A stretch of DNA of 63,970 nt from Mesorhizobium sp. STM 4661 (GCF_000359125.1 NZ_CAAF010000020.1:1-63970), one strand, 5' to 3'; shown: positions 36,168-45,366, counted from the first letter of the stretch. Notes: a model not told the origin generated them from the letters alone. Numbers and translations: made by a program.

Positions 36168-37079
36168 ATGGATATCGACTGGAACCTGATCAAGAGTTTC
36201 GTCACCGTGGCGGAAACCGGCAGCCTGTCGGCCGCCGCGCGAAAACTGGCCGCGGGCCAGCCGACGCTCGGCCGCCATATCGGCGAGCTGGAGCAGGCGC
36301 TTGGCGTCACGCTGTTCAGGCGCGGGCGGCGCGGCTATGCGCTGACTGAAGCCGGCAGCACGCTCTATGAGCGCGGCCGGGCGGTAAGCGAGCAGGCGAG
36401 CGCCTTTTCGCTGCTGGCGCTGGGGTCGGTCGAGGCGATCGAAGGCGCCGTGCGCATCGCCGCCAGCGAAGTGGTGGCGGCCTATGTCCTGCCGGAGATG
36501 ACGGCGCGGCTCGGGATGGAGGAACCCGGCATCGAGGTCGAGATCGTGGCGTCGAACCAGGTCGAGAATCTCCTGCGCCGCGACGCCGACATCGCCATCC
36601 GCATGGTCAAGCCGGCGCAGAACGAGCTGCTGGCGCGCAAGGTCACCGACATTCCGCTGCGCGCCTGCGGGGCAAGATCCTATCTCGACCGGCGTGGCCG
36701 TCCGCGCCAAGCCGGCGATCTTGCCGGCCACGATCTGATCGGCTTCGACCGTGGCGACGAGATCATTCGCGGCTTTGCCCAGCTCGGCGTCCCGCTCACC
36801 CGCAACGCCTTCCGCTTCAGGACCGACAACCAGATCGTGCTGTGGGAGGCAGTGCGGGCGGGAAACGGCATCGGCTTCGGCCAGGAGCCGCTGGCCGAGC
36901 GCGATCCGCTGGTGGAGACGCTGCTGCCCGGCCTCTCATTGCCAACGCTGCCGGTGTGGCTGGCCATGCATCGCGATGTGCGCACCAGCGTACGCATCCG
37001 CCGGGTGGCGGATTTTCTCCACGAAGAGCTGAAACGCTATTCGGCCGGGGCCGGCTCCGGAGCGAATTCGGCGCGGTGA
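36168..37079 (+). CDS. LysR family transcriptional regulator
   Basis: This 303-residue regulator has the LysR winged HTH (DWNLIKSFVTVAETGSLSAAARKLAAGQPTLGRHIGELEQALG, read in pieces) and a C-terminal inducer-binding fold. It is transcribed divergently from the epimerase-like gene over a 94-base gap, the classical layout for a LysR regulator and its target. Its 3' end overlaps the convergent MFS gene by 43 bases. Confidence 0.92.
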   Translation: MDIDWNLIKSFVTVAETGSLSAAARKLAAGQPTLGRHIGELEQALGVTLFRRGRRGYALTEAGSTLYERGRAVSEQASAFSLLALGSVEAIEGAVRIAASEVVAAYVLPEMTARLGMEEPGIEVEIVASNQVENLLRRDADIAIRMVKPAQNELLARKVTDIPLRACGARSYLDRRGRPRQAGDLAGHDLIGFDRGDEIIRGFAQLGVPLTRNAFRFRTDNQIVLWEAVRAGNGIGFGQEPLAERDPLVETLLPGLSLPTLPVWLAMHRDVRTSVRIRRVADFLHEELKRYSAGAGSGANSAR

Positions 37080-38227
37080 GCAAGCCCGGCCATCAGAAGA
37101 ACGATCACCAGCAGCCCCGACAGCGCGACGAAGATCGGGCCGAAGCTCGAATGCTCGGCGACGAAGCCGATTGCCGATGGCGCCACCAGAATGCCTGAGT
37201 AACCCATGGTGGTGACGACGCTCATGCCGGTGCCCGACGACATGCCTTCCTGGTTGCCGCCGGCCGAAAACAGGATCGGCACCATGTTGGCGATGCCGAG
37301 GCCGCAAAAGGCAAAAGCCGCGATGGCGATGTAAGGCGAGGGCGCCAGCCCGGCCACCAGCATGCCGGCGGCGGCGGCAAGGGCCGAGATGCGCAGCGTC
37401 ATCACCGCACCGAAGCGGTTGCGCACGCCGTCGCCAAAGAAACGCATGACGGCCATGATGCCGGAAAAGGCGGCGTAAGCCAGGCCGGCGATGGCAAGAT
37501 CGGCGCCGAGCTCCTGCTGGAGATACAGCGCCGCCCAATCCAGCACCGCGCCTTCGGAGATCATCGTCAGCAGCGCCATCAGCCCGATCAGATAGACCAG
37601 CGGATTTCCAGGCAGCGTGAATTTGCGATGCCCGGCGACCGGTCCTGGAGACGGTTTGTCCTCGGCGATCAGGTAGCGGACCGCTGCGGCAACCGCAACA
37701 AAGGCCAGAGCCGTCACCACCGTCGCATGGGCGAGATGACCATAGTTCTGGATGGCGAAACCACCGAGAGCGCCGCCGGCGAAACCACCAAGGCTCCAGA
37801 AGCCGTGCGACGACGACATGATGGCGCGGGACAGCCGCCGTTCCACCACCACCGCATTGGCGTTCATGGCGACGTCCATGCCGCCGATCGAACCACCGAA
37901 GATGAACATGGCGATGGCCGCCAGCGGCACATTAGGGGCAAGCGCCACCGCCAGCAGGCCGAAGCTGCCGCACAGACCGAACCAGCGCAGCACGGTGCGC
38001 GAACCATGCCTGGAGATCAGGTGGCCGCACCAGGTCATTGCCACAACGGCGCCGGCGCCGAACAGAAGGATCAGCAGACCGAGCGTGAACTTCGAGATGT
38101 CGAGCCGGGTCAGGAACACCGGGATCTGCGGCGCCCAGCTACCGGTCAGGAAGCCGTTGGCGAGGAAGATGGCGGCCACGGCCCATCGCCCGCGAATGGC
38201 GGTCTGCATGACGTTTTGCGCGTGCAT
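37037..38227 (-). CDS. Major facilitator superfamily transporter
   Basis: This 396-residue protein has about twelve transmembrane helices, including AAIFLANGFLTGSWAPQIPVFL and LVYLIGLMALLTMISEGAVLDWAALYL. The AHATVVTALAFV middle segment and the QNYGHLAH loop fit the fucose/YbjJ-like MFS group with broad specificity. The start at 38227 (MHAQNVMQ) is preferred to a TTG further upstream. Its last codons overlap the convergent LysR gene, so the two transcripts are antisense at their ends. Confidence 0.87.
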   Translation of the reverse strand: MHAQNVMQTAIRGRWAVAAIFLANGFLTGSWAPQIPVFLTRLDISKFTLGLLILLFGAGAVVAMTWCGHLISRHGSRTVLRWFGLCGSFGLLAVALAPNVPLAAIAMFIFGGSIGGMDVAMNANAVVVERRLSRAIMSSSHGFWSLGGFAGGALGGFAIQNYGHLAHATVVTALAFVAVAAAVRYLIAEDKPSPGPVAGHRKFTLPGNPLVYLIGLMALLTMISEGAVLDWAALYLQQELGADLAIAGLAYAAFSGIMAVMRFFGDGVRNRFGAVMTLRISALAAAAGMLVAGLAPSPYIAIAAFAFCGLGIANMVPILFSAGGNQEGMSSGTGMSVVTTMGYSGILVAPSAIGFVAEHSSFGPIFVALSGLLVIVLLMAGLAHRAEFAPEPAPAE

Positions 38228-38389
38228 CGCGTAGAATCCGGTCAAAATTGGCTTTGCGCGGCAAATTAGATCGATTCAATTTTCAGTCAAGCGCTGGTCG
38301 TAAGGAAATGCTTGGACCAACGGCCGAAATAGGATCGGCATCGTTCTTGGCGGACTACCTACGTTGGAGATTAGCGGAAACGCTTCTCT

Positions 38390-38606
38390 CTTCGTCATCC
38401 ACGGGCAGAGCAAGGAGCGTAGCGACGCGGCGCAGACCCGAGGATCCATACCACGACTTCTGAGCGATACTATGGTGCAGAACTAGCTCTGGCTGGAGCG
38501 CCACAACCATCATCCTGAACCGCTGTGCTCGTGCCGACCGTCACGGCAGGGATACTAGGGTCTCCGCGACGTCGCTTCGCGACTGCTTCGCCCTAGGATG
38601 ACGAAG
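38390..38606. repeat. Long palindromic intergenic repeat, copy B
   Basis: Ends CTTCGTCATCC (38390-38400) and GGATGACGAAG (38596-38606) are inverted; internal blocks GACCCGAGGATCC and GTCACGGCAGGGATAC relate it to 22312-22468. It occupies much of the 448-base gene-free gap 38228-38675. No gene was found in the rest of that gap. Confidence 0.7.
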
Positions 38607-38675
38607 CCGCGAAAGCTTGGCCCATCCCAGAAGCCGGAAGAAGGTGGCCAGAGGCCGCTCGCCCTACAAGGTTCG

Positions 38676-38984
38676 CTAATGATCCCTGGGACGTCTTGCC
38701 TCGAATTCCGCCTTCTTGGCGTCGGAGGCGTCAAGCTGGTTGAGCGCCTGCCATTCGGCATAGGGCATGCCGTAGATGATCTCGCGCGACTGGTCATTGC
38801 TAAGGTCGACGCCCTCGGCCTCGGCGGCCTCGCGATACCAGTTGGACAGGCAGTTGCGGCAGAAGCCGGCGAGGTTCATCAGGTCGATGTTCTGGACATC
38901 GCCGCGCTCGCGCAGATGCGCGACCAGACGGCGGAAGGCGGCGGCCTCGAAATCGCGTCTTTGCTCGTCGCTGAGTTCGGTCAT
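38676..38984 (-). CDS. DUF1244 domain protein
   Basis: This 102-residue protein matches the DUF1244 family: LMNLAGFCRNCLSNWYREAAEAEGVDL with the conserved Cys-x-x-Cys, then EIIYGMPYAEWQALNQ. The paired cysteines suggest metal binding, but no function is established to my knowledge. The start at 38984 (MTELSDEQ) is preferred over an upstream ATG at 39014. It lies directly downstream of the N-formylglutamate amidohydrolase gene, in the same direction. Confidence 0.9.
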   Translation of the reverse strand: MTELSDEQRRDFEAAAFRRLVAHLRERGDVQNIDLMNLAGFCRNCLSNWYREAAEAEGVDLSNDQSREIIYGMPYAEWQALNQLDASDAKKAEFEARRPRDH

Positions 38985-39010
38985 GGCTTGTCGGCCTCCT
39001 TGGGCCTCCT

Positions 39011-39808
39011 TCACAGCGGCCCGGTGCGCGAGCCGAACATTTTCACCTGACGTATATCGGGACGGCGGTCGATCGCGTCAACGATCGGCGCCAGCCGTTC
39101 GGCCCATGCCAGCGCGCCCTTGCTATCGGCGATCAGATCCTGGCGGATCTCGATCAGCGCATGGGCAAAGCCGTTGACGATGGCATGCCTGAACATGGTG
39201 TCGCCGCGCAAGGCGCCGTCATAGGGTTCGTTGTCGCCGACGACGAGGCTCTCGTCGGCCGCCAGCATGTCGACCAGCGGCCGCGCCACCCGGTCGTCGC
39301 GATCCCATAGGATGCCGACATGCCATGGGCGCACAAAGCCCTGCATGACCGGGGTAAACGAATGCACCGAGAAGATGAAAGGCGCGTGTGCGGAAGCCCG
39401 CGCCACCGAGGCGATCATGGCGCCGACCGCGTCGTGATAGGGCCGGTAGAAGCGGTCGAGCCGCCTTTCGCGCTCTTCCCAGGCAATAGGATAGTTTCCC
39501 GGCACGACGGTGCCGTCATAGAGCTGGCGGATCAGCGTCGGGTCGTCCTCGCCACGATTGGGATCGATCAGCAGCCGCGAAAAATTGGCGAGCACCGCCG
39601 GCGCGCCGAGCAGGGCCGCCAGTTCGCGCGTCACCATCTCAACGCCGATGTCATAGGCGATGTGGCGGTCGAATTCCGCCGCCGGCAGGCCGAGGCTGCC
39701 ATATTCTTGCGGCAGGTCGCGGCGGGCATGGTCGGCCAAAAGCACGATGCCTCGCTTGCGGTCGCCCTCGACGATATCGAAAGGCGCGAAAACTGTGGAT
39801 CGGGTCAT
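39011..39808 (-). CDS. N-formylglutamate amidohydrolase
   Basis: This 265-residue protein belongs to the N-formylglutamate amidohydrolase (HutG-type) family. Characteristic segments are LLADHARRDLP, HIAYDIGVEMVTRELAALL and NFSRLLIDPNRGEDDP, and HSFTPVMQG with a putative metal-ligand His. No other hut genes are nearby, so the substrate may be another N-formyl or similar amide. The start at 39808 (MTRSTVFAP) fits the family; the frame extends further upstream. Confidence 0.88.
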   Translation of the reverse strand: MTRSTVFAPFDIVEGDRKRGIVLLADHARRDLPQEYGSLGLPAAEFDRHIAYDIGVEMVTRELAALLGAPAVLANFSRLLIDPNRGEDDPTLIRQLYDGTVVPGNYPIAWEERERRLDRFYRPYHDAVGAMIASVARASAHAPFIFSVHSFTPVMQGFVRPWHVGILWDRDDRVARPLVDMLAADESLVVGDNEPYDGALRGDTMFRHAIVNGFAHALIEIRQDLIADSKGALAWAERLAPIVDAIDRRPDIRQVKMFGSRTGPL

Positions 39809-40023
39809 TGGCGGGAAATGGTCTGTTCGCTGGCTTCCGGGGAGGGTGGTATCGTCATTCCACGAAGCGGACGCCTGCGCAATGCCGTTGTTTGGCCAAG
39901 GTTTCCGCGGAAATCTGGCGGATGGCGGCGGACACTGCGCCAGGGCGTTTCTAAATCGATTGGAATTGGGCAAAACGGCGCGTTGACATGCGCCCGGACT
40001 TTTCCGAAAAGGGGCGTTGAGAG

Positions 40024-40542
40024 ATGCAAATGTGGTTCTTGAGGGGTTTCAGGATGGGTTCCGCCGGCAGGCCGCGCGTGCGCACCGCCTTCGCCATGCC
40101 GCTCCTGAGCCTTGCCGCCGGCCTGTCGGCGCTGGTTGCCGCCTCGCCGGCGCGCGCCGATTTCCGCGTCTGCAACGCCACGCAGAACCTGGTTGGCGTC
40201 GGCATCGGCTATCGCGCCAAGGCCGGCTGGATCACCGAGGGCTGGTGGCACATCGAAGGGTCGAGCTGCAAGACGCTGATCGAAGGGCCGCTGTCATCAA
40301 GGTTTTACTATCTTTATGCAGAAGACGCCGAGCGCGGCGGACGCTGGGATGGCCCGATCAACATGTGCGTGGCCGAAAAAGAGTTCAAGATCGCCGGCGT
40401 TACCGATTGCGTCGCCCGGGGCTTCCAGCGCGCCGGATTCCAGGAATATGACACGGGCGAGCAGGCAAGCTGGATGGTCCAACTCACCGACGAGCCCGCA
40501 ACGGAAGGCGCTCCAGCCGCCCCGGGAACGAACAGTCAATGA
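40024..40542 (+). CDS. DUF1036 exported protein
   Basis: This 172-residue protein has a signal peptide (about residues 20-45, ending SPARA) and the DUF1036 domain: DFRVCNATQNLVGVGIGYRAKAGWITEGWWHIEGSSCKTL, read in pieces, with several cysteines that could form disulfides outside the cytoplasm. The function is unknown. It overlaps pyk by four bases, a linkage I recall as common in rhizobia. Confidence 0.88.
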   Translation: MQMWFLRGFRMGSAGRPRVRTAFAMPLLSLAAGLSALVAASPARADFRVCNATQNLVGVGIGYRAKAGWITEGWWHIEGSSCKTLIEGPLSSRFYYLYAEDAERGGRWDGPINMCVAEKEFKIAGVTDCVARGFQRAGFQEYDTGEQASWMVQLTDEPATEGAPAAPGTNSQ

Positions 40543-41975
40543 GACGCAGCCGCAAGGTCAAGATCCTCGCCACCATCGGTCCGGCTTCCTCTTCCGAGGA
40601 GATGCTGAAGAAGCTTTTCGAAGCCGGCGCCGACGTGTTCCGCATCAATATGAGCCACACCGATCACGAGCTGATGCGCACGCTTGTCGGCCGCATCCGC
40701 AACGTCGAGAAAGCGGTCGGCCGGCCGATCGGCATTCTCGCCGACCTGCAAGGGCCGAAGCTGCGCGTCGGCAAATTCGCCAATGGCAAGGAGGTGCTGA
40801 AGCCTGGCCAGACCTTCACGCTCGACGACAATCCCGAGCCCGGCACCTCGACAAGGGTCTATCTGCCGCATCCCGAAATCCTGAGCTCGGTCGAGGCCGG
40901 TGACCGTCTCTTGATCGACGACGGCAAGCTCGAGCTGAAGGCGGTGAAGAGCAACGGCAAGGCGATCGTCTGCACAGTCGTTGCCGGCACCACCATTTCC
41001 GACAAGAAGGGCGTCAGCCTGCCCGATACCGACCTGCCGGTCGGGGCGCTGACCGAAAAGGACCGCAAGGACCTCGACGCGGTGCTGGCCGAGAGCGTCG
41101 ACTGGGTGGCGCTGTCGTTCGTGCAGCGGCCGGAGGATCTGGCGGAGGCTCGCAAGATCGCGCGTGGCCGGGCGCTGATCATGGCCAAGATCGAAAAGCC
41201 GCAAGCCGTCGCCCGGCTGGCCGAGATCATCGACCTTTCGGATGCGCTGATGGTCGCCCGCGGCGATCTCGGCGTCGAGATGCCGCTCGAGGCGGTGCCC
41301 GGCATCCAGAAGCAGATCACGCGCGCCGCGCGCCGCGCCGGCAAGCCGGTGGTGGTCGCCACGCAGATGCTGGAATCGATGATCACCGCACCGGTGCCGA
41401 CCCGCGCCGAAGTGTCTGACGTGTCGATCGCCGTGTTCGAAGGCGCCGACGCCATCATGCTGTCGGCCGAATCCGCCGCCGGCGCCTATCCGGTCGAGGC
41501 AGTGGCGATGATGAACCGGATCGCCACCAAGGTCGAAACCGATCCGACCTATGCCGGCATCATCAACGCGCAGCGCTCGGAGCCGGAAGCGACCGGCGCC
41601 GACGCCATTTCGCTCGCCGCCCGCGAAATCGCCGAGACGCTGAAACTGTCGGCGATCATCACCTATACGGCGTCCGGCACGACCGGCCTGCGCGCCGCGC
41701 GCGAACGGCCGCAGGTGCCGATCATAGCGCTGTCGCCGATCCTCAACACGGCGCGGCGGCTGTCGCTGTTGTGGGGCACGCATTGTGTTGTTTCGCCCGA
41801 TGCGACCGACCTCGACGACATGGTCGACCGCGCCTGCCGCATCGCTTTGGACGAGGGGTTCGGCAAGCCGGGCGACCGGGTCATCATCACGGCCGGCGTG
41901 CCGCTGAGGACGCCGGGCTCCACCAACATGCTGCGCATCGCCTATGTCGGGTCGGACGTGCAGGCCAGCCGTTAG
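40539..41975 (+). CDS. pyk: Pyruvate kinase
   Basis: This 478-residue glycolytic enzyme converts phosphoenolpyruvate and ADP to pyruvate and ATP. Conserved motifs are KILATIGPASS at the N-terminus, VFRINMSHTDHE, ADLQGPKLRVG, the active-site signature LIMAKIEKPQA and MVARGDLGVEMP with the metal ligands, and KPVVVATQMLESM. Length is typical of the tetrameric enzyme, with the C-terminal allosteric domain present. It is translationally coupled to the upstream DUF1036 gene. Confidence 0.95.
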   Translation: MRRSRKVKILATIGPASSSEEMLKKLFEAGADVFRINMSHTDHELMRTLVGRIRNVEKAVGRPIGILADLQGPKLRVGKFANGKEVLKPGQTFTLDDNPEPGTSTRVYLPHPEILSSVEAGDRLLIDDGKLELKAVKSNGKAIVCTVVAGTTISDKKGVSLPDTDLPVGALTEKDRKDLDAVLAESVDWVALSFVQRPEDLAEARKIARGRALIMAKIEKPQAVARLAEIIDLSDALMVARGDLGVEMPLEAVPGIQKQITRAARRAGKPVVVATQMLESMITAPVPTRAEVSDVSIAVFEGADAIMLSAESAAGAYPVEAVAMMNRIATKVETDPTYAGIINAQRSEPEATGADAISLAAREIAETLKLSAIITYTASGTTGLRAARERPQVPIIALSPILNTARRLSLLWGTHCVVSPDATDLDDMVDRACRIALDEGFGKPGDRVIITAGVPLRTPGSTNMLRIAYVGSDVQASR

Positions 41976-42085
41976 GCTGGCTCTTTGGCGAGTCGAACAC
42001 CAGGCCAGTACTGCAACCGTCTCACGGAACTTGTCGACGTCGGCAGCGCTTCGCTGAAAGTCTCTAGCTGCGGCGGGAGAGCCAC

Positions 42086-43153
42086 TCAAATCGGCGCGAG
42101 TTCGGCCTCCGGCACCTTGAGGTCGGCGCATTTGCCGGCGCCGTAAGTGTCGCTGGCGATCCGTGCTTCCACGGTCTTTGCCATTGCCGGCAGGTCCACG
42201 TCCTTGCCCGCGACCTTTTCGATCGCGCCGATGACGAGATCGGGTGCGATCCAGTCGGGCTTGTGGCCGAGATTGTGGACCCAGACCAGCTCGGCGCCTT
42301 GTATGTCACGCTCAAGGCCGACCGAATGGATCGTCGCGTAGACCACCTTGTCGCGGTCGCCCGAGATGACCACCGTCGGCGCCTTGATGTCGCCGTAGCG
42401 CGGCGCGGCGCCGAGCACGTAGCGATAGAGCCCCGCGACATCAACGGCATTGGCGCGGAAGGCGCTCGGCCGCAGTACCAGCGGGATCGAAGTCGCGTCG
42501 ACATAGTTGTCCGGCACCCTGTTGGGCGCGAAGACGCAGGCGGTGGCGTCGGCCATCCGCAGCGTTCCAGCCGGATAGCTCAGCGTCTCCGAGAACAGCC
42601 AGCCGATCACCGGAATGGCCGTCAAATTGTAATACCAGGCGGTCGCACCGCCCGGCCAGGGATGGGTGGCGGGCGAAATGAAGACCAGGCCGAGCGTCTT
42701 GTCGGGATGCCCGCGGCCGAAGGCGGTGGTTATCGCGCCACCGAAGGAATGGCCGACGATGATGGCCTGCTTGATGCCGAGACGGTCCATCAGTACCGCG
42801 ATGGTGTTCGCCTGCGCCTCCGGGGTCTCGTTGTTGCCGGGACCGCGCCCCGACCAGCCGAAACCCGGGCGGTCGAGGAACAGGATCTCGGCGCGGCCTT
42901 CAAGCAACGGCCTCAGCGGCAGCATCTGATCCCGAAGGTTGGCGCTGGCGCCGTGGATGAAGACGATCGGCGGCAGGTCCGCATTGGCGGGTGCTGGAAC
43001 ATGGACGTAGTGGATGCGGGCGCCATCGACATCGGCGAACTCACCGACAGGCGGGTTGCGGCGCTCGATCAGCCATGCGCCCGCGCGAGTAACGCCTCCA
43101 AGGGCGAACACAAGCGCCATCAGGAAGGCGAGCGCGGCATAGATCAGGTTCAT
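42086..43153 (-). CDS. Alpha/beta hydrolase with membrane anchor
   Basis: This 355-residue hydrolase has an N-terminal hydrophobic helix (LIYAALAFLMALVFALGG), then the alpha/beta-hydrolase fold: PIVFIHGASANLRDQ with the oxyanion-hole HG, FLDRPGFGWSGRG, and nucleophile elbow VGHSFGGA. The catalytic His is likely in NLGHKPDW. The helix suggests envelope anchoring. Substrate is unknown. The start at 43153 (MNLIYAAL) is chosen; a TTG further upstream reads through a tandem repeat. Confidence 0.87.
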   Translation of the reverse strand: MNLIYAALAFLMALVFALGGVTRAGAWLIERRNPPVGEFADVDGARIHYVHVPAPANADLPPIVFIHGASANLRDQMLPLRPLLEGRAEILFLDRPGFGWSGRGPGNNETPEAQANTIAVLMDRLGIKQAIIVGHSFGGAITTAFGRGHPDKTLGLVFISPATHPWPGGATAWYYNLTAIPVIGWLFSETLSYPAGTLRMADATACVFAPNRVPDNYVDATSIPLVLRPSAFRANAVDVAGLYRYVLGAAPRYGDIKAPTVVISGDRDKVVYATIHSVGLERDIQGAELVWVHNLGHKPDWIAPDLVIGAIEKVAGKDVDLPAMAKTVEARIASDTYGAGKCADLKVPEAELAPI

Positions 43154-43190
43154 GGGGGCAGGTACGGAGCGGAGCGGAATTAGTTTGGGA

Positions 43191-43222
43191 GTAGGGGAGT
43201 AGGGGAGTAGGGGAGTAGGGGA
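43191..43222. repeat. Tandem repeat, four copies of an 8-bp unit
   Basis: GTAGGGGA is repeated four times without interruption, and inverted relatives ACTCCCCTATTCCC occur at about 43270-43283. The array lies just upstream of the hydrolase start. It could vary in copy number by slipped-strand mispairing. Confidence 0.85.
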
Positions 43223-43293
43223 GGGTGCATGTGTTTCACAGTGCAATCCAACCCACTCACATATTGCCTTACTCCCCTATTCCCTTACAGATA

Positions 43294-43878
43294 TCAAATG
43301 CCTTCGCCGGCAAGTTCTTCCGAAAGCGTGGCGACCTGATCCTGGGCGTTGCGCATCATCGGATAGATGGTGAGCACGCGTTGCCAGGCTTCCAGCGCGG
43401 ACTGCTTGTGGCCGGTCGCGGCCATGATCTGCGCCAGGCCGGAAAGCGCACCGAAATGGCGTGGCTCGAGCCGCAGCGTCTGGTCGATGTCCGACATCGA
43501 TTTTCCAAAGTTCTTCATCATGAAATGCACGGTGGCGCGCCGGTTCCAGCCTTCGGCATAGTTCGGCTGCAAGGTCACCACCTGATCGAGGAAATCGAGC
43601 GCCACGTCGAACTTCTGGTTTTCGATCGCCTTTTGCGACCACTGCATCATCAGGTCGATGGAGGCGCTGCCGGATTGGAACCATTCGCTCCAGATGCGGC
43701 CGGCGATGCGCTCCGCGGCCTTTTCGTTGCGCTCGCGCTTCAGGTCGACAAACAGTTGGTCGAGCCTTGCCTCTTTGGTCGTGACAACCGGAGGAGTGGC
43801 CGGGTCTTCCGCTTGAGCCGGAAGCGAGATCGAACCGAAAAGAAAAAGGGCCGCGAGAAATGCAAAACGAATCCGCAT
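43294..43878 (-). CDS. TPR-repeat exported protein
   Basis: This 194-residue protein has a signal peptide (FLAALFLFGSISLPAQAE) and tetratricopeptide-like helical pairs in the C-terminal half (FDVALDFLDQVVTLQPNYAEGWNRRATVHFMMKNFGKSMSDIDQTLRLEPRHFGALSGLAQI, read in pieces). TPR proteins act as scaffolds; its partners in the envelope are unknown. It is followed in the same direction, after a gap, by the hydrolase gene. Confidence 0.88.
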   Translation of the reverse strand: MRIRFAFLAALFLFGSISLPAQAEDPATPPVVTTKEARLDQLFVDLKRERNEKAAERIAGRIWSEWFQSGSASIDLMMQWSQKAIENQKFDVALDFLDQVVTLQPNYAEGWNRRATVHFMMKNFGKSMSDIDQTLRLEPRHFGALSGLAQIMAATGHKQSALEAWQRVLTIYPMMRNAQDQVATLSEELAGEGI

Positions 43879-43990
43879 CGCCGGAATTTAACCCCGGACG
43901 GCGGATCGTCAAACTGAATTTAGCGTGAGAGGGCCGGTATACCGGCAATTACATCATGCGAGCGGAGGCACGCAGCCTCCGGCCGCAAGC

Positions 43991-44116
43991 TCAGCCCTGG
44001 CGCGCCTTGTAACGTGGGGCAGTCTTGTTGATGATGTAGACGCGGCCCTTGCGACGAACCAGCTGGTTGTCGCGATGACGCGCCTTCAGCGCCTTGAGCG
44101 AATTCTTGATCTTCAT
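43991..44116 (-). CDS. rpmJ: 50S ribosomal protein L36, cysteine-free type
   Basis: This 41-residue protein ([20 protein letters not shown] onward, ending PRYKARQG) is L36. It lacks the zinc-binding Cys and His of the standard form, so it is the zinc-independent (YkgO-like) type used by many Alphaproteobacteria. It is too short for ordinary ORF thresholds but is highly basic and clearly conserved. Its ribosome site is not strong. Confidence 0.93.
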   Translation of the reverse strand: MKIKNSLKALKARHRDNQLVRRKGRVYIINKTAPRYKARQG

Positions 44117-44158
44117 GGTCTTGCCCGTCGGTCTGGGCCCGGTCTCGGGCCGAATTAT

Positions 44159-44186
44159 TAAGGCGCGCCCGGAAAGCGCGCCTTTG
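44159..44186. terminator. Possible hairpin terminator upstream of rpmJ
   Basis: AAGGCGCGC (44160-44168) pairs with GCGCGCCTT (44176-44184) with a seven-base loop. On the minus strand it is followed by TAATAATT, a weak U-rich tail. It could end the transcript of the DUF3592 remnant. Confidence 0.45.
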
Positions 44187-44326
44187 AATGTGTGCGTGGC
44201 TCATAAACGAGGAGTCTTGCCCGTGTCAACCGCAAGCATGCTTCATAGATGCAGCTAGTGGTGAAAGTCTGACACTTGGTACCGGTGGACGGCAAGAACC
44301 GACCCTTCTCAGACCTTCCATCGAGC

Positions 44327-44910
44327 TCAGCCTACGGCAGGCCTTGACCCGTTGCGGTCGTCGCGCAGCCCGTTCCGAATATCCGACATGGGTGGAAAGC
44401 GGACACTGGCCTTCCAGATGTCTTCGTGCCGAACGTACACTCCGCTATGACAAAGCGCGTCGCCCACCAAGGACGGCAAGTTAGCGTCGCAAAAGGAAAC
44501 ACCCACCTTTGACAACTCTTTCGATAGGCCAAACAGCGAGAAAATTGTAAATATAACTCCAAAGATCGCAAACAATATAGCCAAGCTTCTGGATGCTCGA
44601 CGCGAGCTAAGACTCTCAATCCTCCCAGTCGCAGGCTCGAAGAAGCCACGGGATCGCTCACCTTCTGCGTGGATGGGAGTGCTAGATCCATAGGCTGACG
44701 TGCGGTTTCGTCCTGCGAACTCGCCGTCGTTTCAAACATCGGGCTGAACGTACTGCCTTCTCCGTCTTGATTTTCTACAAGACCGGTGACTAGGACGTTG
44801 ACAGGCAGAGTTTCCCTGGAAAATCGAACTTCGTTCCGATAGAGTCTAATGCCCGCAGCGCAGATAACGACGCCTACACCTGCAAGAAAAAGGCAGATCA
44901 GAACACCCAT
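44327..44910 (-). pseudogene. DUF3592-like membrane protein, frameshifted
   Basis: The 5' part (frame starting at 44910) encodes MGVLICLFLAGVGVVICAAG, a transmembrane helix, then YRNEVRFSRETLPVNVLVTG and a beta-rich segment up to about DETARQP. Near 44700 the sensible sequence moves to another frame, reading YGSSTPIHAEGERSRGFFEP and then a second hydrophobic helix LAILFAIFGVIFTIFSLFGL, ending at 44327. Helix, extracytoplasmic beta domain and second helix is the DUF3592 layout. A single-base indel near 44700 explains the break. It may be real decay or a sequence error. Confidence 0.55.
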
Positions 44911-45366
44911 CTTACTCGCTCCAGTTAGACCTCCGCCTGCTCCGACATAACACGGTAGCCGGACGCTCTAAAGTCGCGATCTTTCTTGTAAATTGCCCCG
45001 ACCATGTTCGCTGCTCATCCTTAGTACAAAAAGGCCTCGCCAGCATTCGTTTAGCCGGCCGGATACAGGCAAGGAAAGCTTGCCGTCGGCGATCTCGACG
45101 CGACGGGCGCTGCAATGCAGTCGGGACACTCCCAGCGACGGCGCTGCTTGCGGTTAGCTGAAGGTGTGTGACGGCAATGTCCGCAACGGGGTCGGAAGCA
45201 GTCAAATGTCCAACTGCCACCAAATTCCGCTCCTGGCTCGACCAAGTCGATCCAGCGAGTAACCGAAACGACAAAGAACCACCCTGCGCTGCCTTACGCG
45301 TCGGGTACCAAGCGTCAGGCTTTTCTGCTCTATCGACGGCCTCAGCGCGACGACGTTCAATAGCCT
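44911..45366. other. Degenerate gene-free stretch upstream of the DUF3592 remnant
   Basis: About 455 bases with no confident gene. A minus-strand frame (45370 to 44912) starts plausibly ([20 protein letters not shown]), while another minus-strand frame contains two Cys-x-x-Cys pairs (CGHC and CPDC), so a broken zinc-ribbon-like gene is possible. Codon quality falls off in every frame. Along with the DUF3592 remnant this looks like an eroding islet between rpmJ and purK. Confidence 0.35.

Noticed and set aside
40536..42131. 531-codon minus-strand frame over pyruvate kinase
   Set aside because: Antisense shadow of pyk; no motif.
43191..43222. Tandem repeats as a CRISPR array
   Set aside because: Units are 8 bp, contiguous and without spacers; no cas genes nearby.
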